Part shown: positions 20,572 through 33,227 of the stretch, one piece after another
How positions within the stretch are numbered: position 1 is the stretch's first letter
How the letters are laid out: each line of letters begins with the position of its first letter
Translations under genes and position numbers: made by a program
Assembly (NCBI GenBank): GCA_034359265.1
Contig: CP136896.1
Location: 15,655,501 to 15,719,500 of the forward strand
Length of the DNA: 64,000 nt
Direction of reading: 5' to 3'
DNA from: Canna indica
Lineage: Eukaryota; Streptophyta; Magnoliopsida; Zingiberales; Cannaceae
Notes under the pieces: generated by a model
Told to the model about the DNA's origin: nothing
Database searches by the model: none
What the model saw: the letters and a program-made list of their open reading frames with translations, nothing else

Positions 20572-22873
20572 TGTCATACCCGTGTATTTTGATTAAATTT
20601 TAATCTATGTTTTAGCGGGAAGACCCGGAGGCGCATCGTAGCGGGCCGAGTGAATCGTTGGAGGGCGCGACTTAAGATACGGCTCGATTGCGCAAGAAGA
20701 ATTATTTTAATTATGTTGTTTGTGATGTTAGGTTTGGGTTGGGCTCAAGTCGAGTCTGAGGGTTCGATCGGGACCCAATTTGGATGAGTCTAAGTAGGCT
20801 TTGGGTTCAACATAAGCTTAGGGGGTAAACTTGTAATTTAAAAATAAAGATAAAATGGGGAGATTGGCGACCGTATGGTTCCGAGAGAGCCGCACAGACG
20901 CAGGCAAGGAGAGGGGCGACACCTTCAACTTTGGCTGGAAAATTCTCGTCATCGACGGAGATCGGTGTTGCGAGGCTTCAATCTCATCTTCATCCTTTCA
21001 TTTCCTTTGTCTAGGTGAGTGATTCTTGGTCCCTAAATCATGAATTTCCCTCTAATGTGGCCGCATCTTCCATGAATGTTATTGCTGGAATTTTTGTTGT
21101 ATCCTTGCAATCACCATATTTTTTTGATGCGTGATGTGGTTTGGGAAGGGATTTCGATCCTAGAGGAAGGGTTTTTGGATTGCCCTAATGACATAGGGCC
21201 GGTTGGATGGGCGGTAGGAAGGGTACACCTTTATTTTATATTTCCAGCGGGTGATGATGTTTGAGCCTTTTTGTTTGGTGTAGACTTGCACTTAGGGTAG
21301 TGTTTAGGGTGCGTCAGTCCTAGAGTGATACCTTCACCCTTAGGGCTGGCCATACCTATGTAATAATGGAGGATGACGACATATGTTTGGTTGGATTAAT
21401 TCTATTGTGAGGTACGTGTAATTCTGAATTTTGTGAGGGAATTAAGGTAGTGTTCATCTCTAGGTTTGATGATTCAAATGAAGTGTGTAGGATTGGTGAT
21501 AAAGTCGACCCTACTAGTAGGGCCGAGCCCTACAATTCGGAGGTACTTTTACTCCGGGAAATGTTAATAGAAATCATGTTAATCCCTATATGCTGAAATC
21601 TATATCCTACGTGCTGAAACTATATGCTGAAAATATATGCTGAAATCTACATCCTATGTGCTGATATTATATGCTGAAATCTACATCCTATGTGATGGAA
21701 TTATATGCTGAAAATATATGCTGAAATTCCATGCTGAAAATATACCATATATGCTGAAATTTCACGTTGAAAATATACCATGTATGCTGATATTATTGAG
21801 CTAAGATACTATGCAGAAATCTCATTGCTGAAATTTTATATGCTGAATTTTAATGCTGAAATTTCTATTGCCTAATATCCTGATTAAGTGTGTACGTGTG
21901 ATTGCTGAAATTTCCAGCATTGGTTAAAAATTCTGGTGTGGAAGCTTCAGGGAAATTTTATTGATGTATGGATGGATAAAACTTACTTGGTAGAGACTAT
22001 TTTCTTGGTTGGGTAATCGAGATGAGAGGCCGATGTTTTAGTACCCGAAGGAGGGTACGAGGGTTGAGGTGCCAAATGCGTACTTGAGACTATTGGCCAG
22101 ATACCTGACTACTAGAATAGTCTTGTGATGGTATGTAGGTTGATATGATTCCATGTGATTATGCGTGTGGTTGATCGATGGCCGGGCCGAGAAGCGCACT
22201 AGCTTGACAAGTTGGTGCCTGACTCGGCGAGTGTGTTTTTGGGTCGGGAGATTTCGTCAATGAGCCACGCCAACGATAGACCCGAGTGACATTTGGTTGG
22301 AGGACCTTTCCCAACCAGAGGGGGCACCGGGGCTAGATGCACACTCTAGTGACCGACTCATTTGCTTAAAAATATTTTCATCTTGATGGAATTATTTATA
22401 TGTGGTTATGAATTATATATTATCGTCTTGATGAATTATGTCTATTTAAAAATATTTTCATGTGTTAGCTTATTGAGGGCTCGGGCAGAGCCACTCACTA
22501 AGTTCATTTGGAACTCACCACTTTCTTTATGTGGTTTTGCAGATCTTGTCCATTGAGGTATGACAGTATCAGTTTGGCGCGGCCGGGAGTGCAAGTTCAC
22601 ACTACAGATCTCATGACGGGCCTAGTCGTAGTCGAGTCGTAGGATTTCTTTTTGTGTTGCATTTGGTTGTCACTGTCTTGAACCATGTAAGCATACTTGA
22701 AGTTTGGTATTGAACTCTTATATATATATATATATATGCATCGTGAGTCGTTTTATCATAGTTGTTTCCCGTCGTCTATTCTTTTTTTGCATGCTGTGTG
22801 TCTGTGGATAGGCTTCGGAGTATGGGTACGTACTCTGGCCGGTCACGCGACCCTTGGAATTAGGGCGTGACAA
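20572..22873 (+). repeat. Long LTR of gypsy element M
   Basis: It starts TGTCATACCCGTG and ends TTAGGGCGTGACA, the mirrored TGTCA...TGACA ends of this group, and is followed two bases later by a perfect primer site. Length is about 2.3 kb, which fits Del-type gypsy LTRs. It inserted into the gag of element P. A repeat array at 21586-21880 lies inside it. Confidence 0.75.
21586..21880 (+). repeat. TATATGCTGAAA tandem array inside LTR M
   Basis: Around 15 degenerate copies of TATATGCTGAAA, often followed by TCTACATCCTATGTG. Spacing alternates between about 14 and 36 bp. Confidence 0.8.
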
Positions 22874-22875
22874 TG

Positions 22876-22887
22876 TGGTATCAGAGC
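22876..22887 (+). promoter_or_regulatory. Primer binding site of gypsy M
   Basis: TGGTATCAGAGC, complementary to the 3' end of initiator tRNA-Met, lies directly after the LTR. Confidence 0.9.
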
Positions 22888-23090
22888 ATGGTTAGGTCCT
22901 AACTACGACTTGGAGTATAGCTGTGTAGGTATAGTATGAGGCATAGCTAGCGTGTCGGCATATAATGTGTTCTAGTTACGAGATCGGGCGACTGAGCTTG
23001 CACACCAGCGGCGGCATGTGTGATCAGTTATTTAATTATGAATTAAAATGCTTAATGTTGGTTATTTGTTTGTTATCTTATGCTAGCCAA

Positions 23091-23300
23091 TGGAGGCAAA
23101 TGATAATGTTGTGATGAGTGGAAGTGGAAGTAATTCCACGGGCCGGCGAGGCTAAGGCAGAGGTCGGGGCTATTGTAGTAGGCGGCCTGTGCAAGAGGAA
23201 GTGGAGCAGGATCCCAGAGTGATACAACTGGAGGCCCAAGTGGGGCAGGAGCTCCGTCGGGAGCGAGAGCCGAAACAACAACAGCCCCAGCTGTTATATC
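23091..23300 (+). pseudogene. Gag start of gypsy M, truncated
   Basis: The ATG at 23091 opens MEANDNVVMSGSGSNSTGRR, then a stop (TAA at 23153) in a Gly/Arg run, then GRGRGYCSRRPVQEEVEQD. Position 200 bases after the primer site and the Gly/Arg-rich start fit a gypsy gag N-terminus. It ends at about 23300 next to the TA repeat; the remainder and the other LTR are missing. Confidence 0.5.
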
Positions 23301-23324
23301 CTTATTTATTTATTTATTTCCGAA

Positions 23325-23329
<5 letters not shown>

Positions 23330-23379
<50 letters not shown>
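23330..23379. repeat. (TA)n microsatellite
   Basis: Twenty-five uninterrupted TA units mark the break between gypsy M and the next block. Confidence 0.97.
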
Positions 23380-23383
<4 letters not shown>

Positions 23384-24319
23384 GTTATTTTGGACTTTCT
23401 AGTGTTGAGGGGCCTTTTTGTAAAATGGTCGTGCCTCGCTCGCTATAAATAATACCTCTTCGCACAACCCTGGAATGGACATCTTTGGAAACAGTGTTTT
23501 AAGGTCAAGGCGGTGCGTGACGTGTGGAGGCGAAGCGTGCGGAGTTCGGGGGAGTTGCGTTTCGAGGTATGATTCTTTCCCTTTATTCTGATCCTTATTG
23601 TAGGGTAAATAGAAGGATTGACAGGATCTTGGTGTCATATAATTTATGTTGTCGGATTTTCTATTTTCGGTAGTATTTTTTGATAGTCTTTCTTTTTCCA
23701 ACGATCTTACCTTTTTTTGGAAAACTTTGGCTGACAAACTGTTTTGGGCCGGCCAAGTATTCCCAAGTCTTGTGGCAGTGCACGCCGACACAGTGCCGCC
23801 GGAACGCCCCCAGATCAGGGCAGGGTAGGCTGTGCCTTTGAGGTTCGGCAGCCGCCCTCTTGAGGCGGGCGACGCCAAATCTGGCTGGTGCCCGCCCCCT
23901 TGAGGCAGGCGACGCCAGGCCGGGGCGATTGCAGCCCGGCCTTGAGGCGGCGTAGCACCGCCAGGGGAGCGGGGTGGTGCAGTGCTACCGCCTACCCTCG
24001 GTCAGCGATCGCTGCTCGAGGGGATAGAGAGGGCGGCGGCCTCCGCCGCTACCGGGTCCCTTCGCCGGCGGTGCCGCCACCGACTCAATCTTAGAGAAGG
24101 GGGAAAACCTAACTTTCCCCCGTACCTTTGTTTTGTAACAATGTTTTATTAATTGTAATAGTGATATTTTATTGTAGCAGTGTTATTTGATATTTATTTA
24201 AAATGTTTTAAAGATTAGGTGTTATATTTATTATAACAGTATTTTTGATACTTAGTATCAGTGTTATATGTTTATAATAGTATTATAAACTGTTATAGAT
24301 AGAATAACATTATTATACT
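23380..24319 (+). mobile_element. Gypsy N LTR, left part (probable)
   Basis: A CTATAAATAATACC TATA box (about 23444) is followed by a leader and a GC-rich block with repeated CTTGAGGC(A/G)GGCGACGCC (23857-23915), then an AT-rich stretch. Removing the hAT insertion joins this to 40783-42110, which looks like the 3' half of a Del-type LTR. The joined length is about 2.3 kb. No LTR start is defined. Confidence 0.35.
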
Positions 24320-24652
24320 GAGGTACTTAGGGCTAGCAACGGATTGGATACGGTGCAGATACCACATTATTTGCATCCGCACCCCACCCTATATTCGCAC
24401 ATCCGTATTCGCACATCCGTATCCGCTGCGGATATGAATATGGATATCCATATTCGCACTGGTTCAAATGAGGATATCCGCACGCATCTATATCCACACG
24501 GTATTTAATAAAAAATATATTAAAATAATATATTTAATTAAGAAAATAATAAATTACCAATTCATTGATCCAAAACAAGTATATAATAAATATACTTCAA
24601 AATTCATCTACTAATACTCAATTGAAACATCATATCAATCTAAAAAAAAGAC

Positions 24653-25601
24653 TCACAATATATGTGTCTCTTAGGGAACATCCGTTAAGGGCAGTTGAAT
24701 AAGAAGTTGCAATTGCTATTGCAACTGCTACAGGAAGCACAATAAGAACCAAAATAAAATAACACACGCATACACAAGAGGTTTGTTTACGCAATTCAGT
24801 GACAAACTTGCCACCTAATTTGCGGGGCACTCACTGGACTGATGTCCAATCCACTCTCTATAAGTACAAAATAAGTCTTGGATTTCACACTCGAAATCTG
24901 ACTACAGTACTACAGTGAATAGGAAATAACAAAAACACTATTTGCTAGTATAGGTAAAAATCTACTTGCCTCTCTATGACATCCCAGCCATAGAGTTCCC
25001 TCCTTTACACAGCCTTGTATTGTAGTGAGCTATCCACCTGAAACCAATCTTCTCTTGAAGATAAGAAATGTCTACACTCAGTAGTCTCAACTCCTCTCGA
25101 TAATTGATAATCTAGTGTTCGCACATAGAGAGTTGCATATCAGATCTTTCCATCGAATTTTATATGAGACAACCGAAAGACCTGAATCAATGTTGTTCAT
25201 AACTATTTATTTAATGAACCCATCAGTTTAATAACCAACAGTCATTGGTTCAAAAACAAATAGACAATGTGTAACTCCTAAAGACTATAAAGATCAAGGA
25301 GTAACACCCGAAATATTTAAAGCAGTTATTCGGGCAAATAAAGAATAAATGATAATTAAAAGATTTCAGAGACAACAAGAAGAATCATCATTTAATAAAG
25401 CAGACCAAGAGTCATTATCTCTGTAGGAGACAAAAAGTCATCTTTCTACGCTGCATCTTTGATGAGAAAATCATAGGTTGTTGGAGCAGTTGAGACTGTC
25501 TTCACACAGTTGTGACTGTCTTCAACATATGCAGAGATCCTTATGGCCGAGATCATTAATATTTGCCAAATACAGCCAACATACAAACACCAATACTAAC
25601 A
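24653..25601 (-). repeat. Solo LTR of the SIRE-type copia family
   Basis: It aligns along its length with the LTR at 62939-63962 (for example GTTTACGCAATTCAGTGACA and CTTGCCTCTCTATGACATCC). The ends are TCACAATATA (for TG) and ATACTAACA. Flanking AAGAC (24648-24652) and AAGAT (25602-25606) are a near-perfect 5-bp target duplication. With no internal region, this is an LTR-LTR recombination product. Confidence 0.8.
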
Positions 25602-25606
25602 AAGAT

Positions 25607-25948
25607 AATTTAACTACTCAACCATAATTTATAATTTAACCACCATGAACCATAATAATATTAAAAGACAACAATATTCAACAATCCATAATTTAACAAA
25701 ACAACAATATTCCATCACTATTACATGAAATGATTTAAAATCAAATTGCAAACATAATTATTTCTTCCAAAGTTTCACACCAACATCATGTTCTTCATTG
25801 TTCTTCAATCCTACAAATTAGCAATAAAACTCAAATATATTATTTAAAATCAAATTGCAAACATAATTATTTCTTCCAAAGTTCTCATACCATCATAAAA
25901 GTTCCAAACTCAAATATATTATTTAGTATCACCCATATCTTTTCTACG
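25607..25948. other. hAT G interior, left
   Basis: AT-rich, with two diverged copies of TCAAATTGCAAACATAATTATTTCTTCCAAAG start at about 25740 and 25850. No gene. Confidence 0.5.
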
Positions 25949-25957
25949 TAAAAAAAT

Positions 25958-26310
25958 GGGTTATTAGACGAAAATGACCTGAACTTTGGCTGATTTTCCA
26001 ATTGTGGCCAATCCTTTGATTGGTCTCAATTGTATATAAGAACTTTTAAATTGGTTCCAATTGTGACCCGTCGTCTACCAACCGTGAGCGGAGCCGTTGG
26101 GTGACATGGCGATCCAAAAAATATTAAAACAATAACCTGACGACTTCTAAAGCCCTCAGAATCGCGCCCAATCGGATGGCTTTTATATTCACTATCCGCA
26201 CCGAGTAACAAAAGGTTAGTTCATCCGCTACCCGACTCTTCTGAAGCCCTCGAAATCGTGCCCAATTGCCACCACTGCCCGACACTGGCGACTTCTCGGA
26301 CCTTTTCGCC
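25958..26310 (+). repeat. Left terminal inverted repeat of MULE F
   Basis: About 150 outer bases match the right end closely (for instance GGCTGATTTTCCAATTGTGG and GTGAGCGGAGCCGTT); the inner part is diverged, with indels. Confidence 0.85.
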
Positions 26311-27193
26311 GACAAGCTCCTCTTGCCACTACTTGACTCGCCGACAAGCTAAGAAAAGCCATTGCCTGACTCGTCGACTAACTCCTCTAGCCACTGTCTG
26401 ACTCGCCGACTAGCTTCGACGCCACCCAACCACAACAGTCACTGCCCCACCCCATTCTTGCACTGCCCCAATTCAACACTGCAAAAGGGATGTAAGGGAT
26501 TTATTTGATTGATCATTTTCATTAATTTGATTCTTGCACAGCCATTGTCCCCTTCACTGTTGCATGAACATGTTATATTAGTTCGATTAAATTAGGGTTT
26601 TTTTATTATATCGATCGTTTTCATTAATTTGATTCTTACACAGCAACTGTCGCCTTCACTCTTCTTGCCCGAACTTGTTATATTTGTTCGATTAAATTAA
26701 GGTTTTTATTATACTGATCGTTTTCATTAAATTAGGGTTTTTTATATATTATTATATCAATATTAGTTTGATTTGATTTAGTGAATTCAGTGAATTCGAT
26801 TTGATTAAATTAGGATGAGTTCAGTGAATTCTAAAACACCCATTGCATGGCTAATTGGTATTAGTTCAATGAATTTAGTGATAGTCATAATGACATCGAA
26901 ATTAATATCCGAAATAGAGAAAGCGTCCATAAACTTTACTGTCACAATACATGTTTGTCATCATCAAATCAAAGCAACATTGTTAACATCAAAGAACACC
27001 AAAAATCCGGGAAGACGCTTTTGGAGATGTGCACACTGGAAGGTATATGTTTAATTAGGGTTAGCTAAATGTTTTTTTGTAACCCTTTAATTATAGTTGT
27101 ATACTATCTTTGTTATCCTGAATTGTTATTAGGACCAATGTGACTGGATTTTTTGAATGACATGACATTGAGTATTCAGGACGAGCAAAGGAA

Positions 27194-27590
27194 CACTACT
27201 AGAAAAATGGTCATCAGCAACGGCTGATGCCGTTGCTGAGCCGTTGCTGAAGGGCATCAGCAACGGCTGAGCCGTTGAAATAGAGCCGTGACAGAAAGTC
27301 GCGTTGCTGATGACTTAGCAACGGCCGCTCGGGCCGTCGCTCAAAACATTATCAGCAACGGCCGCTCAGGCCGTCGCTAAAACTATTATCAACAACGGGT
27401 TTGCCACAGACCCGAAGCCATTGCTGATAACATTAATAGCAACGGCCGCTGAGTCCGTAGCAACGCCGTTAGTAAAACGCCGTCGCTAAGCCGTTGCTGT
27501 AGGTCATCAGCAATGGCTTTCGATACACTTTTAGCAACGGCTTTCCCACGGACGCCCGTGGGAAAGCCGTTGCTGATGACGAATACCTGC
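27194..27590. repeat. Subterminal repeats, left (gene-distal) end of CACTA B
   Basis: Dense CAGCAACGGC and GCCGTTGCTGA motifs in both orientations, forming several palindromes. The same set in inverse order lies at 51935-52164 in C. Confidence 0.85.
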
Positions 27591-27599
27591 AACCAGAAA

Positions 27600-27880
27600 A
27601 TTTGAAAATTTCAAATTTCCATTGATACATTGATACATTTATCTGATACATAACTCACACACCCATACCCTCATACACACATTCATTCACACATCACAAA
27701 CACCTCATACACATTCATTCACACATCACAAACACACCAACATATATACATCAAAATAATTATACTTATATTGATAATTATCCACGATAGTATAAAAACA
27801 ATTCAAATGCAAAATTGAAGTATCAATATCCAAACAAAATAAGTTAAACAAGTTCAATATCCAAACAAAAAATCTCACGA
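27600..27880. other. 3' untranslated region of the TNP1-like gene, element B
   Basis: AT-rich, with CATTCATTCACACATCACAAAC repeated starting at 27680 and 27714. No coding sequence. The equivalent in C is 51650-51930. Confidence 0.5.
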
Positions 27881-29417
27881 TCAAGATGGAGGATGGTCTG
27901 GATTATATGGCGGGGTCTGGAGCGCTTGAGTGTACACCGGCGTGGACTGACTCGAGGACGATGGATTAGATGATGCCGAAAAGATGACTGGTTCGGGATG
28001 ACCTGACAAGTTGCGTAGCATAGCTTCTATATTCGCCATCGTCTGACTCTGACGCTCCATCATCTCAGTCTGACGCGCGACCGTCTCCTCTAGTGTCCTT
28101 ATCCTATTACTATGATCATAACTGGATCTAGAGGTGGACGGCCGCTCACCAGCGACCGGAGGGGTCGGTGCCCCAAGTGGCCCTAGTACGGCTCGCGCAT
28201 GACCACTATCTGCGAAGCCATATACGCGGCCATGGTCCCAGCCACCTGCGGCCTCGACCCACGATGCTGCGTCAAAGTCCTCGGGGGTACCCCCGCGCTG
28301 CACCACCGTCTGGCTGTAGGTCTCATACTCGAGTTTGATTTTTTGTTTAATATTTATCATAAAACTTAAATTATAAATATATAATGAATAATTTAAACAA
28401 ATATATAATTACCATAATGTATGCAGCGCGGTTGTCGATGTACTCCCCCGTCCCATGTGCTCGACGGTGAGTCCGCTCGAACACCGCCATCGGGGAGGGT
28501 CGCTGGACAGTCCCGTCATCCGACACCGTCGTCTACATTTACAAAACAAATACATTAATTAGTACACATAATAACAAATAAAATATATAATTAAAAGATA
28601 TACTTACCATACGGTTTGCGTGCACTGCAAATGCAACAGAGCCGCCGGTGTGACGCGCTGCTCCTCCCGACATGCGATTTCTAGCCGCATTCCGAGAAAC
28701 CTCCAGCCATCGATCCGTCGACCATATCCCCACAAGCTGGTCCCATATATCCGGAGTAATCCAACCGGGGCCGTATCCCTGAGTCTCCGCGATGTTAGTG
28801 GTCCCAGCTCGGGCCATCGCTTGGGACCGAGCCTGCCCCAGCTGCCCGTTGTACCTTGCCCGGGAAATAGCCTCCCAGGCAGCGTAAATGAAGGGCCTCT
28901 GGTCCTCGGCCCATGTATAGCGAGCCTGCAAAAATAATAATATCAGTACCAATATTAATATATCATCATGCATGTAAAAAATAATAATAATACGTGCCTC
29001 AAACTCGCGCCATAACATGTCGACGTGCTCGCTAGGCACGTGAGACCACGTAGGCCATGCCCCGTGCATGTATCGTCGAATAGTAGAAGAAATGCTCCTC
29101 GGCACTTCTTCTTGCTCGAACCTGCACAACAAAAATAAATTTTAATATTATATTATGATATAATGAATTTGTAATGATTCATAATTCATGATATATTACC
29201 GCTCCCCAATCACGCTAATCAATCTACGTGACTCTGTGGCTGGTGGAGGCTGCCACCTGTTCGGCCCGCGTGGCCGCCTACGTCTGGATGTACTAGCCTC
29301 GGCAGTATCATCGGAATGAGGATCAGCAACAGGTGGATCAGCAGCATGAGTAAGTGCTGGAGTCTCACCGATCGGAGACTCCGAAACTCTCCTGCGTCGA
29401 TAACCACGACCAGACAT
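27881..29417 (-). CDS. TNP1-like CACTA accessory protein (Transposase_24 family), element B
   Basis: Five exons on the minus strand: 29417-29200, 29121-28998, 28925-28608, 28532-28413 and 28327 or 28324-27881, about 408 residues. The start MSGRGYRRRRVSESP is basic. The core holds IRRYMHGAWPTWSHVPSEHV, ARYTWAEDQRP, GYGPGWITPDIWDQL and FERTHRRAHGTGEYIDNRA, the order of plant Ptta/En/Spm accessory transposases. A coiled coil (LEETVARQTEMMERQSQ) precedes a Ser/Pro-rich tail. In this class the protein binds the subterminal repeats and helps TNP2. No stop or frameshift is seen. Intron 2 starts GC (GAG|GCACGT) and ends AG. The exon-5 acceptor AG of C is mutated to AT, but an AG three bases upstream keeps the frame and adds one Tyr. 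This is the only CACTA gene here that may still encode a full protein. Confidence 0.75.
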
Positions 29418-29492
29418 ATCTGTCGAACAGACATATAATCAGATTATTGTATAAATAGTAGAGATATATTTAATAAAATATATACTTTACAA

Positions 29493-32400
29493 TTATTCTT
29501 CATCATCTGAATAATAGTCTTCGAATTCTTCTTCTTCTTCCTCTTCTTCCTCTTCTTCATCTTCTTCATCTCCAGCTTCCTCAATTTCATGATCGTCATC
29601 ATCAGCATATTCAACTTCTAATTGAATTGACGTTGTGTCTGCATCCTCGAGTATTGGAATAATACGATCCACAGCAGGAAGATCATCTTCTTGATAGAAA
29701 CCAGGAGGATCATTTTCTCCTACTATCGGATCAATTTTTCCTCTACCTTTTGTCTTACAGACTACACGCCAATCTGCTCCATCTTTATTTCGAGCCGGAT
29801 ACTTCGCGTAATATACTTGTTCGGCTTGTGATGCCAATATAAAAGGCTCATTTGCTGCCAATTTCGATTTGTAATTAACCTCAACAAGTTTGTATTTTGG
29901 ATGAACTTTCATGCCCCTTTCTGTTGTATCGAACCAATGACATCTAAATAGGATCACTGATTTCAAGCCGAAGTAGTGCAACTCTATCACTTCTTCCACC
30001 AGTCTATAAAAATCCATATCACATTCAACATAGGTTGTCCCTTTCACGCAGACCCCAGCATTCATCGTCTTCTTTGCAAATGAATATTCAACCGTGTGAA
30101 ATTTATACCCGTTAACAAAATATCCGCTATAGCACGACACAAGTCGCGACGGTCCACTAACAAACTCAAATATTCTTTCATCTATTTCAGCTCTGTGATC
30201 TTTGCTGTAAGTCTGAATCCAAGTAGGAAAATCACGATTCCGTAATCTCTCCAATTCTTGATAGTTGTGAATAGAGTATTTTTGCACCATCTCAATGTCA
30301 AATATTTCAATGAATTGTTCAATCTCTGGACAATTGAGTAATACATACAAGTGTGCCAAATGATACTCTTCATCGCTTAAGTGTCGAGATGGACGAGAAC
30401 CAAAAGCACGACCAGAGTGACAAAATATATTTAAACGTCCATCTGAATGTCGAACACCCCCGTCGTCGTTACGTGGAAGACGATCAAATCTTGTCTGTAC
30501 TGTCGATTCAAAGTAAAATGAGCAGAATGTTGAAATTTCTTGAATGATATACGATTCAGATATTGATCCTTCAACAGCTGCGGTGTTCTTTACTTTTTTC
30601 TTCAGACGATTCATGTATCTTTCAAATAAGTACATCCAACGATATTGAACGGGGCCACCAACTCGTGCCTCGTATGCCAAGTGTATCGATAGATGCTCCA
30701 TCGAGTCAAAAAATGCAGGAGGGAAAAACTGCTCCAGCTTGCATATGATTTCAACAATATTATTTTCAAGTGTTGACATATCTTCGACTCGAAGGACATT
30801 TGCACAGATGCTTCTAAAAAACATACTTAATTCAGTCAACGGACCCCAAATATTATCAAGTAGAAGATCTCGAAATTCGATCGAAAGTAATCTCTGCATG
30901 AATACATGACAATCATGGCTCTTCATCCCTGATATTTTGCAATCATCGACGTTCACACATCGAGATAAGTTTGAAGCATATCCATCGGGTAATCTGAGTT
31001 CTTTTACCCATTGACAAACATCTTTGATCTGTTGTTTATTTAACACATATAGGGCCTTCGATTTCAGATATCGTCCGTTGACCTCTTGTAACTCCAACTC
31101 TGGTCTTTTACAAAGTATTTTCACATCATGTCGGGCTTTGACATTATCTTTAGTTTTTCCAGAAATATCCATCACAGTGTTGAAAATATTATCAAACACA
31201 TTTTTTTCAATGTGCATGACATCTAAATTATGTCGAATCAATAATGAACTCCAATAGGGCAATTCCCAAAAGATACTTTTTTTCACCCAGTTGTGTGTTT
31301 GGCCAAAACCTGACACTCTTTCATTGCGACCAAATACTATATCTGGAAGTGCTGAAACACGTGCTAACATTTGTTCACCAGACAACATCGGTGGTGGCCC
31401 ATCTCTTTCGACTCTGCCCTTAGTAAATTTATTACGATTCCTTCGATACTGGTGATGAACCGGTAGGAATCGACGATGACAATCAAAGAATGAGATTTTT
31501 CGTCCGTTCTAAAGACTGATTGATTTAGAGTGTTCCATACAATACGGGCAAGAGAGTCGGCCGTGAGTGCTCCAACCCGACAACATGCCGTACGCGGGGA
31601 AATCATTGATTGTCCACAAGACCGCGACCTTTAAATTGAAGTTTTGCTTCCGATGACAATCATAAGTGACAGCTCCCTCAGTCCACAATGTTTTCAATTC
31701 ATCTATCAAGGGTCTGAGAAATATGTCAATTTTTTTTCGCGGACCCTTAGGACCCGGAATAATCATCGAAAGATAAATAAATTCATCTTTCATGCACATT
31801 GACGGTGGTAAATTATAAACTGTCAGCAGCACTGGCCAAACTGAATAAGGAGTTGCAGAATGTCCAAACGGATTAAAACCATCTGTGCACAATCCCAATT
31901 TGATATTTCTAGTATCCATAGCAAATGAAGGATAACATGTATCCAAATGTTTCCATGCTTCACTGTCAGATGGATGAGTCATTACTGTATCATCACGACT
32001 TCTTGCATGCCAACTCATGTAGGGGGCTGTCTTTTCCGACATGAATAATCTTTGAAGCCTCGGTGTTAGTGGAAAATACCGAAGCACCTTAAACGGGATA
32101 TTTTTCTGTCGGACCGATTTCTTCTCCTTGTAACGAGGGTGTTGACATACAGGGCATTTATTCAACTGCACATTTTCTTTATAATATAAAATGCAGTTAT
32201 TTTGGCACGCGTGTATTTTTTCGTACCCAAGCCCCAATTTTCTCATTAGCTTTTTAGTCTTATAAAAAGTAGGCTCAAACTTGTTATCAGTAGGCAGCAT
32301 TCCATTAATCAATCCAGCAATCCGATCATACGCAACTCCGCTGATATTACAATCGGCCTTGATGTTTAAGAGCTATGTCATTGCTGAAAACCTAGTGTAT

Positions 32401-32963
32401 TTAGGACAATTCTCATACAAAGGTTCATCGGCAGCTTTCAACATCTCGTAAAATTCTGCAGCTTCTTTATTCGGTAATTCAATCTCTACCGCAGCCCCTA
32501 CTTCTGTGATATCAACCGCTGTAGTATTTGGTGGGACTGATGTCTGAAGATCTGGCCGATCAACATTATCATTCAGGCGGAATTGACCCCCAAGACTATC
32601 AAGTATCATAGTTCTATAGGGATTACATTGACTGGATGAAGAAGCACCAGCAGAGGAAGATTCACCATATGTCTGAACGACAGGATTGCTCGACGTCCCG
32701 ACTTCGCGTGACTCCCCGTGACAAGTCCATAGAAAATATCTTGGTGCAAATCCTTTGCTATATAGATGCAGAGTGACAGTCTCCCGATCCAAAAATCATC
32801 AATTTGAACAAATGCGGCACGGACATCGGATTTGATCACCCATGCTAACGAAATTCCGATTCGAATAGGCGAAATTTAGGAAGTACGTTACGCCTAATCG
32901 AAACTCATTCGTTAAAGCTCCACGATCAAGACGTCGGTACATCCAACTTCGATCAGCCGACAT
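29493..32963 (-). pseudogene. TNP2 transposase of CACTA B, four nonsense codons
   Basis: 1156 codons plus stop on the minus strand, in a single frame without indels relative to C. Order: Transposase-associated zinc domain (MSADRSWMYRRL to CPCRICSN), TNP2 catalytic core (HARSRDDTVMTHPSDSEAWK to LIRHNLDVMHIEKN), DUF4218 (MKSHDCHVFMQRL), DUF4216 (LFRCHWFDTTERGMKVHPKY) and a Glu/Asp-rich tail. It would cut the element ends. Stops stand at codons 55 and 56 (TGA TGA, 32801-32796), 197 (TAG, 32375-32373) and 485 (TAG, 31511-31509). C reads GGA CGA, CAG and CAG there. I start at the ATG at 32963 because it aligns with family starts; the upstream in-frame codons lack an ATG. No intron is needed. The protein cannot be made whole. 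Confidence 0.93.
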
Positions 32964-33037
32964 GATTCTGTCAATCAATGACAATTTCTTTGGTTAATGT
33001 CTTTAGGTGAGATTGTCCTATTCCATTCGAGATTTAT

Positions 33038-33227
33038 GTTATTCGTACTGCACTTACGTTTTTATTTTAACTGTTAACTAATTATTCTAAATTTCGACAG
33101 CATCTCCCTACAGTTCTCCGAATACGCATATCATCTGGGCGCGTATCGGAGAACAAGAGAGATGTTGCCGAATTTTAGAATAATTAGTTAACAGTTAAAA
33201 TAAAAACGTAAGTACAGTACAAATAAC
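33038..33227 (-). repeat. 190-bp foldback upstream of TNP2, element B
   Basis: Arms of about 85 bp, from GTTATTCGTACTGCACTTACG to its near-complement, separated by a short GATATGC-like loop. It lies 75 bp upstream of the TNP2 ATG. C has the same foldback of the same length at 46305-46494. Confidence 0.85.

Noticed and set aside
22876..22887. Possible tRNA gene near TGGTATCAGAGC
   Set aside because: Only the 12-nt complement of the tRNA 3' end is present; it is a retrotransposon primer site. The same holds for 62925-62936.
23399..23878. Minus-strand 159-codon frame
   Set aside because: No recognisable domain; it lies across a probable LTR promoter and leader on the other strand.
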